The notes under the pieces are model-generated. The model ran no database searches, was not told the origin of the DNA, and was given only the letters and a program-made list of their open reading frames with translations. Positions 50,916 to 60,108 of a stretch of 64,000 nucleotides of DNA are shown one piece after another. A program made the position numbers and the translations under genes. Position 1 is the stretch's first letter; each line of letters begins with the position of its first letter. Source of the DNA: Catellatospora sp. TT07R-123 (GTDB lineage: Bacteria; Actinomycetota; Actinomycetes; Mycobacteriales; Micromonosporaceae); the NCBI RefSeq assembly GCF_018327705.1, contig NZ_BNEM01000002.1, positions 3,472,001 through 3,536,000 of the forward strand, written 5' to 3'.

Positions 50916-53201
50916 TCAGGCGGCGGCCAGCACCGCCGCCTCGACCTCGGCCCGGTCGAAGTCACCGACCAGGTAGAACGCGTCGACGACGTCGGCGCCC
51001 AGCGTCGACACCCGAGCTGTGCGGACGTCGACGCCCAGCTCGGCCAGCGCCGACGTGACCCGGTAGAGCAGGCCGGGCGAGTCGGTGGCGCGCAGTTCCA
51101 GCACCTGCGCGTCGGTCGCCTCGGCCCAGATCACCCTGGGCGCGACGGTCGCGGCACGCCCGCCGCCGGCGGTGGCCAGCCGGCGCGGAGCGGGGAGCTG
51201 GTCCAGGCCGACCCGGCGCAGGTCGGCGGCGAGCAGCTCCCGGTCCGGCGCCGCGCCGTAGCGGGCGTTGACGGCGCACTCGAAGATCGCCCGGTCGCCG
51301 ATGGTCGACGAGTTCACCGCGACGATCTCCAGCCGGTGCGTGGCCAGGCAGCCCGCGACCGCGGCGAGCAGCCCGCGCCGGTCCTGGGCGGCCAGCGCGA
51401 CCCAGTCGTCGGCGACCTGGACCACCGGCAGCGGACCGGCGACCAGGGCCGGATCGGGCGCGGCGGGCGCGGGCGGCTCGGCCCCGCCGAGCACCGCGCG
51501 CACCCGGTTCACCAGGTCGTCGATGAGCTTGGACTTCCAGGCCGACCACGCGGCCGGGCCGGTGGCGGCGGCGTCGGAACGCGCCAGCATGTGCAGCAGT
51601 TCGAGCGTGCCCACGTCGCCGACCGCCTTGACCACCTGCGCGATCGTGGCCGGGTCGTCGAGGTCGCGGCGGGTGGCCACGTCCGGCAGCAGCAGGTGGT
51701 GGCGGACCAGGTCGGAGATCGTGGCCACGTCGGCGGTGGGCAGGCCGATCGCGGTGCCGATCTCCACGACCAGGTCGGCGCCGATCTCGCTGTGGTCGCC
51801 GGGCAGGCCCTTGCCGACGTCGTGCAGCAGCGCCCCGAGCACCAGCAGGTCGGGCCGGGCGACCTCGCGCGACCAGGTCGCGGCGTTGGCGGCGGCCTGG
51901 ACCAGGTGCCGGTCGAGGGTGTAGCGGTGCACCGGGTGGTGCTGCGGGGTGCCGCGCAGCCGGGTCCACTGCGACAGCCACTGCGAGGTCAGCCCGAACC
52001 GGTCGCACGCCTCCCAGGCGGGCACCAGGCCGGTCCCGGCGCCGAGCAGGGTCAGGAACGCGGTCCGCGCCGAGGCGGGCCACGGCGTCGGCAGCGGCGG
52101 GCAGAAGCGGGCCAGCCACTCCAGCGTGGCCCGCGCGATGGGCATGTGGTGCTGCGCCGCGGCGGCGGCCACGCGCAGCGACAGCGACGGGTCGGGCTGC
52201 GGCCCGACGGCGGCGCGGGCCAGCACGATCTCGCCGTTGACGGCCACGACGTCGCGGGCGATCGGGCGGCGGATCGCGGCGGCCTCGGCGGCGCGCGGGT
52301 CGACCCCGCGGCCGGTGGGCCCGTGCCAGCGCTGCACCGAGCGCCAGGCGTCGGTCAGCGACCACGAGACGGTACGCGCGTCCAGCCCGATCCGGCGCAG
52401 CAGCGCGTCCCCGTCGGCCAGCCCCAGCAGCTCGGCCACCTGCGACCGCTCCTGGGCCCGCAGCCGGTCGTTGCGCCGCCCGATGCTCACGTGCAGCGCG
52501 TCGCGTACGTCCAGCAGCCGCGTCGCGGCGGCGCGTACCTGCGGCGGCAGCGCGTCGGCGACTCCGGCCACGCCGATGCCGCGCAGCACGCCGACGTCGC
52601 GCAGCCCGCCTGCGGCCTCCTTGAGGTCGCCCTCCAGCAGGTATGCCAGTTCGCCGTGGGCGGCGTGGCGCTCCTCGCACAGCTCCCGCAGCCGCAGCAG
52701 CTGGCGGCGGCCGGTGCGCCGCCACTGGTCCACGGCCGAGCGGGCGAGCTGAGCGGTCAGAGCCGCGTCGCCGGCCACGTGCCGGGCGTCGAGCAGGCCG
52801 AGTGCGACCTTGACGTCGTCGTGCGCGGCGTCCAGCGACTCGGCGACGGTGCGCGTCGAGTGGTCCAGCCCCATCCGGGCGTCCCAGATCGGGTACCACA
52901 GCGAGGCGGCCAGCTCGTCGACCCCGGCCACGCCGCTGTGCAGCAGGATCAGGTCGAGGTCGCCGTGCGGCGTGCACTCGCGGCGGCCCAGTCCGCCCAC
53001 GGCCACCAGCGCGAGCCCGGTGGGCCGCCCGGTGAAGGCGGGTGGCAGCAGGCGGCGCAGCCAGTCGTCGAGCGCGTCGGCCCGGGCGGCCCGGGCGTCG
53101 GCGCCGATGGCGGACGGATCGCGCTGCGCGAGCCGGGAATAGGCGGGCCCGGGGCCCACCGCCCCGTCCGTGCTGGAAGGTGCGGTGTGCCCCGGGCCCA
53201 T
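50916..53201 (-). CDS. glnD: Bifunctional PII nucleotidylyltransferase/removing enzyme GlnD
   Basis: 761 residues. The nucleotidyltransferase motif is GGLGRRECTPHGDLDLILL (residues ~69-87). The HD hydrolase motif LLHDVGKGLPGDHSEIG is mid-protein. Two ACT domains that sense glutamine are at the C-terminus (RRGLLAAVAGCLATHRLEIV and SPGLLYRVTSALAELGVDV). It modifies PII at Tyr51; in actinobacteria the group added is AMP in studied cases. It is 35 bp after glnB in an amt-glnB-glnD operon. Confidence 0.95.
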   Translation of the reverse strand: MGPGHTAPSSTDGAVGPGPAYSRLAQRDPSAIGADARAARADALDDWLRRLLPPAFTGRPTGLALVAVGGLGRRECTPHGDLDLILLHSGVAGVDELAASLWYPIWDARMGLDHSTRTVAESLDAAHDDVKVALGLLDARHVAGDAALTAQLARSAVDQWRRTGRRQLLRLRELCEERHAAHGELAYLLEGDLKEAAGGLRDVGVLRGIGVAGVADALPPQVRAAATRLLDVRDALHVSIGRRNDRLRAQERSQVAELLGLADGDALLRRIGLDARTVSWSLTDAWRSVQRWHGPTGRGVDPRAAEAAAIRRPIARDVVAVNGEIVLARAAVGPQPDPSLSLRVAAAAAQHHMPIARATLEWLARFCPPLPTPWPASARTAFLTLLGAGTGLVPAWEACDRFGLTSQWLSQWTRLRGTPQHHPVHRYTLDRHLVQAAANAATWSREVARPDLLVLGALLHDVGKGLPGDHSEIGADLVVEIGTAIGLPTADVATISDLVRHHLLLPDVATRRDLDDPATIAQVVKAVGDVGTLELLHMLARSDAAATGPAAWSAWKSKLIDDLVNRVRAVLGGAEPPAPAAPDPALVAGPLPVVQVADDWVALAAQDRRGLLAAVAGCLATHRLEIVAVNSSTIGDRAIFECAVNARYGAAPDRELLAADLRRVGLDQLPAPRRLATAGGGRAATVAPRVIWAEATDAQVLELRATDSPGLLYRVTSALAELGVDVRTARVSTLGADVVDAFYLVGDFDRAEVEAAVLAAA

Positions 53202-53236
53202 GGTCCCTCTTTCAGGTTGCTGCTACAGCGACAGAC

Positions 53237-53599
<363 letters not shown>

Positions 53600-55021
53600 T
53601 TAACCGGACACCTTCTCGGTGACCGGAGCCGACTCCTCGACCTCGGCCACGGGGGCCTTCGGCGTGCTGATACCCGCGAGGGCGAAGGCGCCGGTGCCGC
53701 CGCCACCACTGGCCGGAGAGAAGTCGTACGCGCTCTCGGCGTGCTCGCTGATGTCGATGCCCTCGATCTCGGCCTCCTTGGAGACCCGCAGACCGGCGAC
53801 CTTGCTCACCAGGAAGGCGATGATGCCGGCCACGGTGAACGAGTAGACCGAGACGATGCCGCTGGCCAGCGCCTGGCGGCCCAGCTGGGTCACGCCGCCA
53901 CCGTAGAAGAGGCCCTCGCTGGCGCCGAGGATCTTCGGGTCGGTGATCCAGGAGTTGACCGCCGCGTTGGCGAAGAGGCCGATCGCGAGCGAGCCGATCC
54001 AGCCACCGACGAAGTGCACGCCGACCACGTCGAGCGAGTCGTCGTAGCCGAGCTTGTACTTCAGGCTCACCGCCAGGGCGCAGACCGCACCGGCGACCAG
54101 GCCGAGCACGACGGCGGCCCAGGGCGAGATGAAGCCGCAGGCGGGGGTGATCGCGACCAGACCGGCCACGGCACCCGACGAGGCACCGACCAGGGTCGGC
54201 TTGCCGTCGCGGATCCACTCGACCAGCAGCCAGCCCAGCAGCGCGGCGGCGGTGGCGACCTGGGTGTTGACGAACGCGATCGCGGCGGTGCCGTCGGCGG
54301 TCAGCTCGGAGCCGGCGTTGAAGCCGAACCAGCCGAACCACAGCAGACCGGCGCCCAGGGCGACGAACGGCACGTTGTGCGGCTTGAAGGTGTCCTTGGG
54401 CCAGCCGACGCGCTTGCCGACCACCAGCGCCGCGGCCAGGGCCGCCGCACCGGCGTTGATGTGGACCGCGGTACCGCCGGCGAAGTCGAGCGCGTGGATC
54501 TTGGCGCCGATGAAGCCGCCGCCCCACACCCAGTGCGCGACCGGGACGTACACCAGCGTGAACCAGCCGGTGGCGAACAGCAGCCAGCCGAAGAACTTGG
54601 TGCGGTCCGACAGCGAGCCGCTGATCAGGGCGACCGTGATGATGGCGAACATCATCTGGAAGACCATGAACACGTAGGTCGGGATGCCGGTGGACGCACC
54701 GCCCGCGAACCAGAACTCCGAGAACGTGGTGCCGGTGGTGCCCTTGGCGAAGCCGAGGTACTGCGTGAAGCTGCCGATGTAGTCGTTGTTGCTCTCGTTG
54801 ATACCGAAGCTCAGCGAGAAGCCGTACAGCAGCCACAGCACCGAGATGAGTCCGATGGACGCGAAGCTCATCATCATCATGTTCAGGACGCTCTTCGACC
54901 GGTTCAGGCCGCCGTAGAAGAAGGCCAGGCCGGGAGTCATGAGCAGGACGAGCGCGGAGGAGACCAGCAACCACGTGGTGTTGCCGGTGTCGACCGTAAG
55001 TACTTCCTCAGCGAGCAGCAC
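53600..55021 (-). CDS. amt: Ammonium transporter
   Basis: 473 residues with 11 predicted helices. ALVLLMTPGLAFFYGGLNRS, ALDFAGGTAVHINAGAAALA (conserved pore His) and DVVGVHFVGGWIGSLAIG (second pore His) are the Amt signatures. GTG 55021 is chosen because GGGAGG lies five bases upstream and helix 1 follows. A hydrophilic C-terminal tail of about 50 residues contacts PII in this family. It is the first gene of amt-glnB-glnD, with GlnR-like sites 156 bp upstream. Confidence 0.96.
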   Translation of the reverse strand: MLLAEEVLTVDTGNTTWLLVSSALVLLMTPGLAFFYGGLNRSKSVLNMMMMSFASIGLISVLWLLYGFSLSFGINESNNDYIGSFTQYLGFAKGTTGTTFSEFWFAGGASTGIPTYVFMVFQMMFAIITVALISGSLSDRTKFFGWLLFATGWFTLVYVPVAHWVWGGGFIGAKIHALDFAGGTAVHINAGAAALAAALVVGKRVGWPKDTFKPHNVPFVALGAGLLWFGWFGFNAGSELTADGTAAIAFVNTQVATAAALLGWLLVEWIRDGKPTLVGASSGAVAGLVAITPACGFISPWAAVVLGLVAGAVCALAVSLKYKLGYDDSLDVVGVHFVGGWIGSLAIGLFANAAVNSWITDPKILGASEGLFYGGGVTQLGRQALASGIVSVYSFTVAGIIAFLVSKVAGLRVSKEAEIEGIDISEHAESAYDFSPASGGGGTGAFALAGISTPKAPVAEVEESAPVTEKVSG

Positions 55022-55176
55022 GCTGCCCTCCCTTTGGGTGAGATCCTCCCTCCCAGCCCCCGGAGGTGTCCCGTACGGCTCACCGCCGCTGATCCGGCGA
55101 GCCTTTCGGCCCGTCACCTCCGCCCACCGGCCGCAGTGCCGTTGGTGCTGGTTGGGGGGCAGCATTGCCGTCCCCT

Positions 55177-55225
55177 GTTTCACGCAACGACGCTGCTCGG
55201 TTTCCAGCACGTCACGATCTGTTTC
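55177..55225 (-). promoter_or_regulatory. GlnR-like binding region upstream of amt-glnB-glnD
   Basis: On the minus strand three GAAAC boxes occur at 55221-55225, 55200-55204 and 55177-55181, spaced 21 and 23 bases. The middle one is preceded by GTGAC (55211-55215) at exactly six bases. This reproduces the GTnAC-N6-GAAAC half-sites of actinobacterial GlnR boxes. Nitrogen-limitation induction of the operon is the expected consequence. Confidence 0.7.
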
Positions 55226-55228
55226 GTA

Positions 55229-55250
55229 CGTGTGAAGAAATGTTCACACG
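55229..55250. promoter_or_regulatory. Inverted repeat beside the GlnR-like region
   Basis: CGTGTGAA (55229-55236) and TTCACACG (55243-55250) are perfect 8-bp arms around six bases. They adjoin the GlnR-like boxes and precede a second dyad, GATTCA...TGAATC, that overlaps the neighbouring gene's stop codon. It may be an additional operator or part of a terminator. Confidence 0.45.
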
Positions 55251-55274
55251 TGAGAAGCCGATTCATCTCGTGAA

Positions 55275-56078
55275 TCAGCGCAGGGCGTGTTCCAGCGTGT
55301 AACGCTCGTAGTCAATCAGCCGAAGGTCGCGCAGCGGCCGCCGAAGGTGTCCCTTCTGCACGATCCGCACGAACGCGGGCTCCCCCGCGGTGGCCAGCCG
55401 GCGGATGCCCTCGACGTGGTCGACGATCCGCTTGCGGATGGTCCGGACCAGGCGGTGGCGGTCGCGCGGGATCAGCCCGTACGCGTCGGCGAACAGGCGC
55501 AGGCGGCGCGGGCGGTCCGGCCGGTGCCAGCCCAGCGTGATCGAGTCGCGGTCGCTGAAGATCGGCACCCAGGTCCACGCGGCGTACGCCACGTCGTAGA
55601 TGCGCGACCCGGGCGAGGCCAGGTCGAAGTCGATCATCGCCAGGGTGCCGTCGGGGCGCCAGATCACGTTGTGCGGCGCCGCGTCGTGGTGGCAGATGAT
55701 CTCCGCGTCGGGCGGCGGCGGCCCGAACGAGCGCCACACCCCGCCCTGCGGCGTGCGGAAGCCCGCCTGGGCGTCGTGGAACATCCGCAGCATGGTCGCC
55801 ACGGTGACCAGGGCCTCGTCGGTGACCCAGTGCGGGGCCAGCGGGTATTCGCCGCACTCGCCGGGCAGGTAGGAGAGGACCTCGCGGTTGTGCTCGTCCA
55901 TGCCCAGGGCACGCGGGGAGCCGGTGAAGCCCGCGTACTCGAGGTGGCGCAGCAGGGCGTGCACGGTCGGCGTCCAGGGCCCGGCGTTGCGCCGGACCGT
56001 CTCGCCGACCCGCACCACCGTGCTGACGTTGCCGCCGCGCAGCGGGATCTCGGTCGGGTCCAGATAGGGAGCTGTCAC
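55275..56078 (-). CDS. Aminoglycoside-phosphotransferase-fold kinase
   Basis: 267 residues. The catalytic loop is CHHDAAPHNVIW (Asp/His/Asn, Brenner motif) near residue 130, and the metal-binding motif IDFDLASPG follows. The N-lobe is short and lacks an obvious Lys motif. The same fold covers antibiotic, choline, homoserine and sugar kinases, so no resistance claim is justified. It starts 20 bp from the ftsY stop and may be cotranscribed with it. Confidence 0.85.
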   Translation of the reverse strand: MTAPYLDPTEIPLRGGNVSTVVRVGETVRRNAGPWTPTVHALLRHLEYAGFTGSPRALGMDEHNREVLSYLPGECGEYPLAPHWVTDEALVTVATMLRMFHDAQAGFRTPQGGVWRSFGPPPPDAEIICHHDAAPHNVIWRPDGTLAMIDFDLASPGSRIYDVAYAAWTWVPIFSDRDSITLGWHRPDRPRRLRLFADAYGLIPRDRHRLVRTIRKRIVDHVEGIRRLATAGEPAFVRIVQKGHLRRPLRDLRLIDYERYTLEHALR

Positions 56079-56098
56079 GATCGCTGCTCAGCCGTTCG

Positions 56099-57337
56099 TC
56101 ACTCGTCGCCCAGCAGCGCGGACACGAACGCGGCGGGATCGAAGGGGGCAAGGTCGTCGGGGCCCTCGCCGAGACCGACGAGCTTGACGGGGATTCCGAG
56201 CGCCCGCTGCACCGCGATCACGATACCGCCCTTCGCCGTCCCGTCCAGTTTCGTGAGCACGACGCCGGTGACGTCGGCGACCTCGGTGAAGACCCGGGCC
56301 TGGCTCAAGCCATTCTGACCCGCGGTCGCGTCGAGCACCAGCAACGTCTCCGATACCGGACCGTGCTTCTCGACCACACGCTTGATCTTGCCGAGCTCGT
56401 CCATCAGCCCGACCTTGTTCTGCAGGCGGCCCGCGGTGTCGATGAGCACGGTGTCCACCCCGGCCTCGATGCCCTTCTTGACCGCGTCGAACGCGACCGC
56501 GGCCGGGTCGCCGCCCTCGGGACCGCGCACGACCTCGGCGCCGACGCGCCCGGCCCAGGTGGCCAGCTGGTCGGCGGCGGCGGCGCGGAAGGTGTCGGCG
56601 GCGCCGAGCACCACGGTGTGGCCGTCGGCGACCAGCACCCGGGCGATCTTGCCGCAGCTGGTGGTCTTGCCCGCGCCGTTGACGCCGACGACGAGCACCA
56701 CCGACGGCTTGCCGTCGACGACGCCGGTGTGCACCGAGCGGTCCATCTTCGGGTTCAGCGCGTCGGTCAGCTCCTCGGTCAGCAGCGCGCGCAGCTCCTT
56801 GGTCGTGCGGGTGCCCAGCACCTTGGTGCGCTCGCGCAGCTTGGCCACGATCTCGCCGGTGGCCGCCACGCCGACGTCGGCGCTGATCAGGCTCTCCTCG
56901 ATCTCGTCCCAGGCGTCGTCGTCGAGGTGGTCGCGCGACAGCAGGCCCAGCAGGCCCTTGCCGAAGACGTTCTGCGAGCGGGCCAGGCGGGCGCGCAGCC
57001 GCACCAGGCGGCCCGCGGTCGGCTCGGGCGTCTCGATCTCCGGCGCGGCCGGGGCGGGCGCGGGAGCGGGCGGGGCGGCCTGCGTCGGCACCTCGGGCGC
57101 GGCCGGGCGCTCCGGCGCGGCCGGCCGCTCGATCACCTTCTGGTCCGCGGACGGCTCGATCACGCTCGGCGGGATCTTCGGACCCCGCTCGACCTGCGGC
57201 GGCTCGGTCGGCGCCGGGGGCGCGGGCGGCAGGGTGGTGCCCTTGCCGGGCCGGCGCACCAGGTACACCGCGAGGCCGCCGAGCAGCAGCACAGCGAGGA
57301 CCACGAGTACGACGACGAGCACGTCTTGCGAAGCCAT
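56099..57337 (-). CDS. ftsY: Signal recognition particle receptor FtsY with N-terminal membrane anchor
   Basis: 412 residues. An N-terminal transmembrane helix (VLVVVLVVLAVLLLGGLAVYLV) anchors it, followed by a Pro/Ala/Glu-rich A domain to residue ~105. The NG domain has GVNGAGKTTSCGKIA, DTFRAAAADQL, DTAGRLQNK and TKLDGTAKGG. It docks the Ffh-nascent-chain complex at the membrane. The direct anchor replaces the amphipathic A domain of E. coli and is usual in actinobacteria. Confidence 0.97.
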   Translation of the reverse strand: MASQDVLVVVLVVLAVLLLGGLAVYLVRRPGKGTTLPPAPPAPTEPPQVERGPKIPPSVIEPSADQKVIERPAAPERPAAPEVPTQAAPPAPAPAPAAPEIETPEPTAGRLVRLRARLARSQNVFGKGLLGLLSRDHLDDDAWDEIEESLISADVGVAATGEIVAKLRERTKVLGTRTTKELRALLTEELTDALNPKMDRSVHTGVVDGKPSVVLVVGVNGAGKTTSCGKIARVLVADGHTVVLGAADTFRAAAADQLATWAGRVGAEVVRGPEGGDPAAVAFDAVKKGIEAGVDTVLIDTAGRLQNKVGLMDELGKIKRVVEKHGPVSETLLVLDATAGQNGLSQARVFTEVADVTGVVLTKLDGTAKGGIVIAVQRALGIPVKLVGLGEGPDDLAPFDPAAFVSALLGDE

Positions 57338-57435
57338 TCCGGCATCCTCTCAAACTCATCGTCACCGCGCGTACACCGGAGCCCGCCGCGCCGTCGCTAC
57401 TGGTCCGCGTCGCGTGATCACGCGACGATAGCGGC

Positions 57436-59082
57436 GTGGCGAACCTTCTTCTCGGTCCCCTGCTGCGCCGCGTCGACGGCGACCAGGCGGTCATCTGGGT
57501 ACAGACCGACCGCCCCGTCCAGGTCACGGTGGCCGCCGCCGGGGTGACGGTGACATCTGACACGTTCACTGCGTTCGGTACCCACATCGGGGTCGCCGTT
57601 CTCAGCGGACTGCCGGTCGGCGCGAACCCGTACACCGTCTCGCTCGACGGCGCGCCGGTGTGGCCGCCGCCGGAGCTGCCGCCCTCGGTGGTGACCGTCC
57701 GTGACCCGGCCGACGGGGACGCGACCATCGTCTTCGGCTCGTGCCGGGAGGCGACCGGGCGTACGCACGCCGCACGCGGCCACGATCCGGACGTGCTGGA
57801 AGCGCTCGCGGCGCGGCTGCTGGCCGGCGCGCGGACCGGCCAGGCCGCGCTGCCGGACCTGCTGGCCCTGATCGGCGACCAGATCTACGCCGACGAGCTG
57901 TCCGCCCCGACCGTCGCCTGGCTGGCCGAGCAGGAGCGGCACCCGCAGGCGCCACCCCGCCAGGTCGTCGGCTTCGCCGAGTACGTGCACCTCTACCACG
58001 AGTCGTGGACCGATCCCGAGGTCCGCTGGCTGCTGTCGACCGTGCCCACGGTGATGGTCTTCGACGATCACGAGATCATCGACGACTGGAACTCCTCGGC
58101 GGGATGGCTGGCGGCAGCCCGCCGCGAGCCGTGGTGGGACGAGCGGATCACCGCCGGGCTGGCGTCGTACTGGCTGTTCCAGCACCTGGGCAACCTCACC
58201 CCGGCCCAGCTGGAGCGCGACCCGGTGTGGACGCGCGTCCGCGCGGGCGGGGACGCCACGGCGGTGCTGACGGAGTTCGCGCGGCGGGCGTCGACACCGG
58301 CCGGGGACGAGCCCTACCAGTGGGGCTACACCGTCGACGTCGGGCGCACCCGGCTGATCATGATGGACTGCCGGGGCAACCGCGTGCTCGACCGCGCCCG
58401 CCGCCGGATGTGGCCGCAGGAGCACTGGGACGCCCTCGCGCGGCAGGCGGCGGCCGACTGCGACCACCTGGTGCTGGCGTGCTCGCTGCCGTGGCTGCTG
58501 GCCCCGGTGATCCACCACGGCGAGGCCGTGATCGAGGTGCTGGCGGCGCGGCACGGCGGCGCGGAGAAGCTGCGCCAGAAGTACGACCTGGAGCACTGGG
58601 CCGCCGTCGGCGACTCCTTCGACGAGCTGACCGCCCTGATCGCGGGCGTACGCGGACCCGCCACGGTCAGCGTGCTCGGCGGCGACGTGCACCACTCGTA
58701 CGTGGCCCGCGCCGACGTCGCGGGCGCCACCGCGCAGGTGCACCAGATCGTCTGCTCGCCGCTGCACCAGAGCGTGCGCGGCGTCATGCGCACCCTGCTG
58801 CGCCTGGGCTGGTGGCGGGTGCTGTCCGGCCCGGCGTGGCTGGTCGCCCGCGCCTTCGGCGTGCCCCGCCCGCGCGTGCGCTGGCGGACCGGGCGCCCAC
58901 CGTACTTCGGCACCGCCGTGGCCACCCTGACCCACCGCGGCCGCTCCGCCGACGTCCTCATCGAGGGCGCCCACCCCGGCGGCCGCCTGACCCCCGTGCT
59001 CCAGCACCGCCTGGCGGACACGCCGACCGCCCCCACCCCGGCCCCCGCCCCCGCCCCCGCCCCGGCGGCCACCGGGTCGTGA
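57436..59082 (+). CDS. PhoD-like alkaline phosphatase/phosphodiesterase
   Basis: 548 residues. GSCREATG, LIGDQIYADE, FDDHEIIDDWNSS and LGGDVHHSYVA give the metal-binding residues of the PhoD-like metallophosphatase family. An N-terminal immunoglobulin-like domain (AVIWVQTDRPVQVTVAAAG) is present. There is no Tat or Sec signal peptide, unlike secreted PhoD, so it is predicted cytoplasmic. The C-terminus is a low-complexity Pro/Ala run. It is divergent from ftsY, 98 bp away. Confidence 0.9.
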   Translation: MANLLLGPLLRRVDGDQAVIWVQTDRPVQVTVAAAGVTVTSDTFTAFGTHIGVAVLSGLPVGANPYTVSLDGAPVWPPPELPPSVVTVRDPADGDATIVFGSCREATGRTHAARGHDPDVLEALAARLLAGARTGQAALPDLLALIGDQIYADELSAPTVAWLAEQERHPQAPPRQVVGFAEYVHLYHESWTDPEVRWLLSTVPTVMVFDDHEIIDDWNSSAGWLAAARREPWWDERITAGLASYWLFQHLGNLTPAQLERDPVWTRVRAGGDATAVLTEFARRASTPAGDEPYQWGYTVDVGRTRLIMMDCRGNRVLDRARRRMWPQEHWDALARQAAADCDHLVLACSLPWLLAPVIHHGEAVIEVLAARHGGAEKLRQKYDLEHWAAVGDSFDELTALIAGVRGPATVSVLGGDVHHSYVARADVAGATAQVHQIVCSPLHQSVRGVMRTLLRLGWWRVLSGPAWLVARAFGVPRPRVRWRTGRPPYFGTAVATLTHRGRSADVLIEGAHPGGRLTPVLQHRLADTPTAPTPAPAPAPAPAATGS

Positions 59083-59119
59083 CCGCACCGCGCGGCCACC
59101 GCCGCTTTCAGGCGGTCAT

Positions 59120-59180
59120 GATCGCGGTTTCGGGTCATATCCCGCTCCGGCAGAGCAGGTTACGACCCGAAATCGCGATC
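59120..59180. repeat. Intergenic inverted repeat, family B copy 3
   Basis: GATCGCGGTTTCGGGTC (59120-59136) and GACCCGAAATCGCGATC (59164-59180) pair with one mismatch. The arm matches the right arm of the repeat at 13.26-13.29 kb. It sits between the convergent phosphatase and ABC ATPase genes. Confidence 0.8.
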
Positions 59181-59212
59181 TTCAGCCGCGGCGCCGCCGA
59201 CGGGCGGCGCCG

Positions 59213-60106
59213 TCAGGCGGTCGGGAGCTCCACGGCTACCGAGTGGTCGTCGCTGAGCAGGGTCACCTTGCCGTTGGCGTGCTCCACCGACAGCAGCGTG
59301 CCCGGGGGCAGGATGTCGAGCACGTCCGGCGGCAGCTGCACGGTGCCGTCGCCCGCGATGACCGCGAACTCGCGCCCGTCGCGACCCTCCGAGCCGACCC
59401 GGCCGTCGCGGATGGTCACCGCGCGGCCCAGCCGCTCGCCGACCTCGGGGTCGTGGGTGACCGCGACGATCGTGGTACCGCGCTCGGTGTTCACCGTCTC
59501 CAGCGCCGACAGCACCTCGTCGCGGGCGTCCCGGTCGAGCTGGCTGGTCGGCTCGTCGACCAGCAGCAGGCCGGGCGAGGACGCCATGCCGACCGCGATC
59601 GCGGCCCGCTGCGCCGCGCCGGGCGCCAGATCCTCCACCTTGCGGTGGCCCAGGCCGGTCAGGCCGAGCAGCGCCAGGATCCGCTCCGGCGGCTCCAGGT
59701 CGCCCGGCCGCACCTTCGCGGCGCGGCGCTGGGCCAGCCACACGTTGCTCAGCACCGTCGCGTACGGCAGCAGGTTGCGCCGCGCACCCTGGAGCACCAC
59801 GCCCAGGTCGGTGCCGCGCAGCCGGGCCAGCTCGGCCTCGCTGATGCGCCCGATGTCGACCAGGCCGATCTGCACCCGGCCCGCGCTCGGCCGCATCAGG
59901 CCCGCCAGCAGCGAGATCAGCGTCGACTTGCCCGAGCCGGACGGGCCGACCAGGGCGACCCGCTCACCGGGCGCGATGTCGAGGTCGACCCCGGCCAGCG
60001 CGACCACGTCGCCGCCGTCGGAGCGGTAGATGTGCACCACGCGGCGGCAGACCACGGCCAGGCCGGTCAGGCTCTGGTGCTTCGGGGCGCTCTGGTTCTT
60101 CTTCAT
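59213..60106 (-). CDS. ABC transporter ATP-binding protein (MacB/LolD-like) with degenerate signature motif
   Basis: 297 residues. Walker A GPSGSGKST (54-62), Q-loop Gln106, Walker B LLLVDEPTSQLD (180-191) and the H-loop THD (217-219) are intact. The LSGGQ signature reads LAPGAAQRAA (160-169), losing the usual Ser-Gly-Gly. About 60 residues follow the ATPase core and form a predicted beta segment (FAVIAGDGTVQLPPDVLDIL). The start is 2 bp after the permease stop. It forms a three-gene set with two FtsX-type permeases. Confidence 0.9.
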   Translation of the reverse strand: MKKNQSAPKHQSLTGLAVVCRRVVHIYRSDGGDVVALAGVDLDIAPGERVALVGPSGSGKSTLISLLAGLMRPSAGRVQIGLVDIGRISEAELARLRGTDLGVVLQGARRNLLPYATVLSNVWLAQRRAAKVRPGDLEPPERILALLGLTGLGHRKVEDLAPGAAQRAAIAVGMASSPGLLLVDEPTSQLDRDARDEVLSALETVNTERGTTIVAVTHDPEVGERLGRAVTIRDGRVGSEGRDGREFAVIAGDGTVQLPPDVLDILPPGTLLSVEHANGKVTLLSDDHSVAVELPTA

Positions 60107-60108
60107 GG

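Noticed and set aside
55275-56078. Aminoglycoside resistance gene
   Set aside because: Only the generic phosphotransferase fold is visible; the fold is shared by many metabolic kinases and the context gives no resistance signal.
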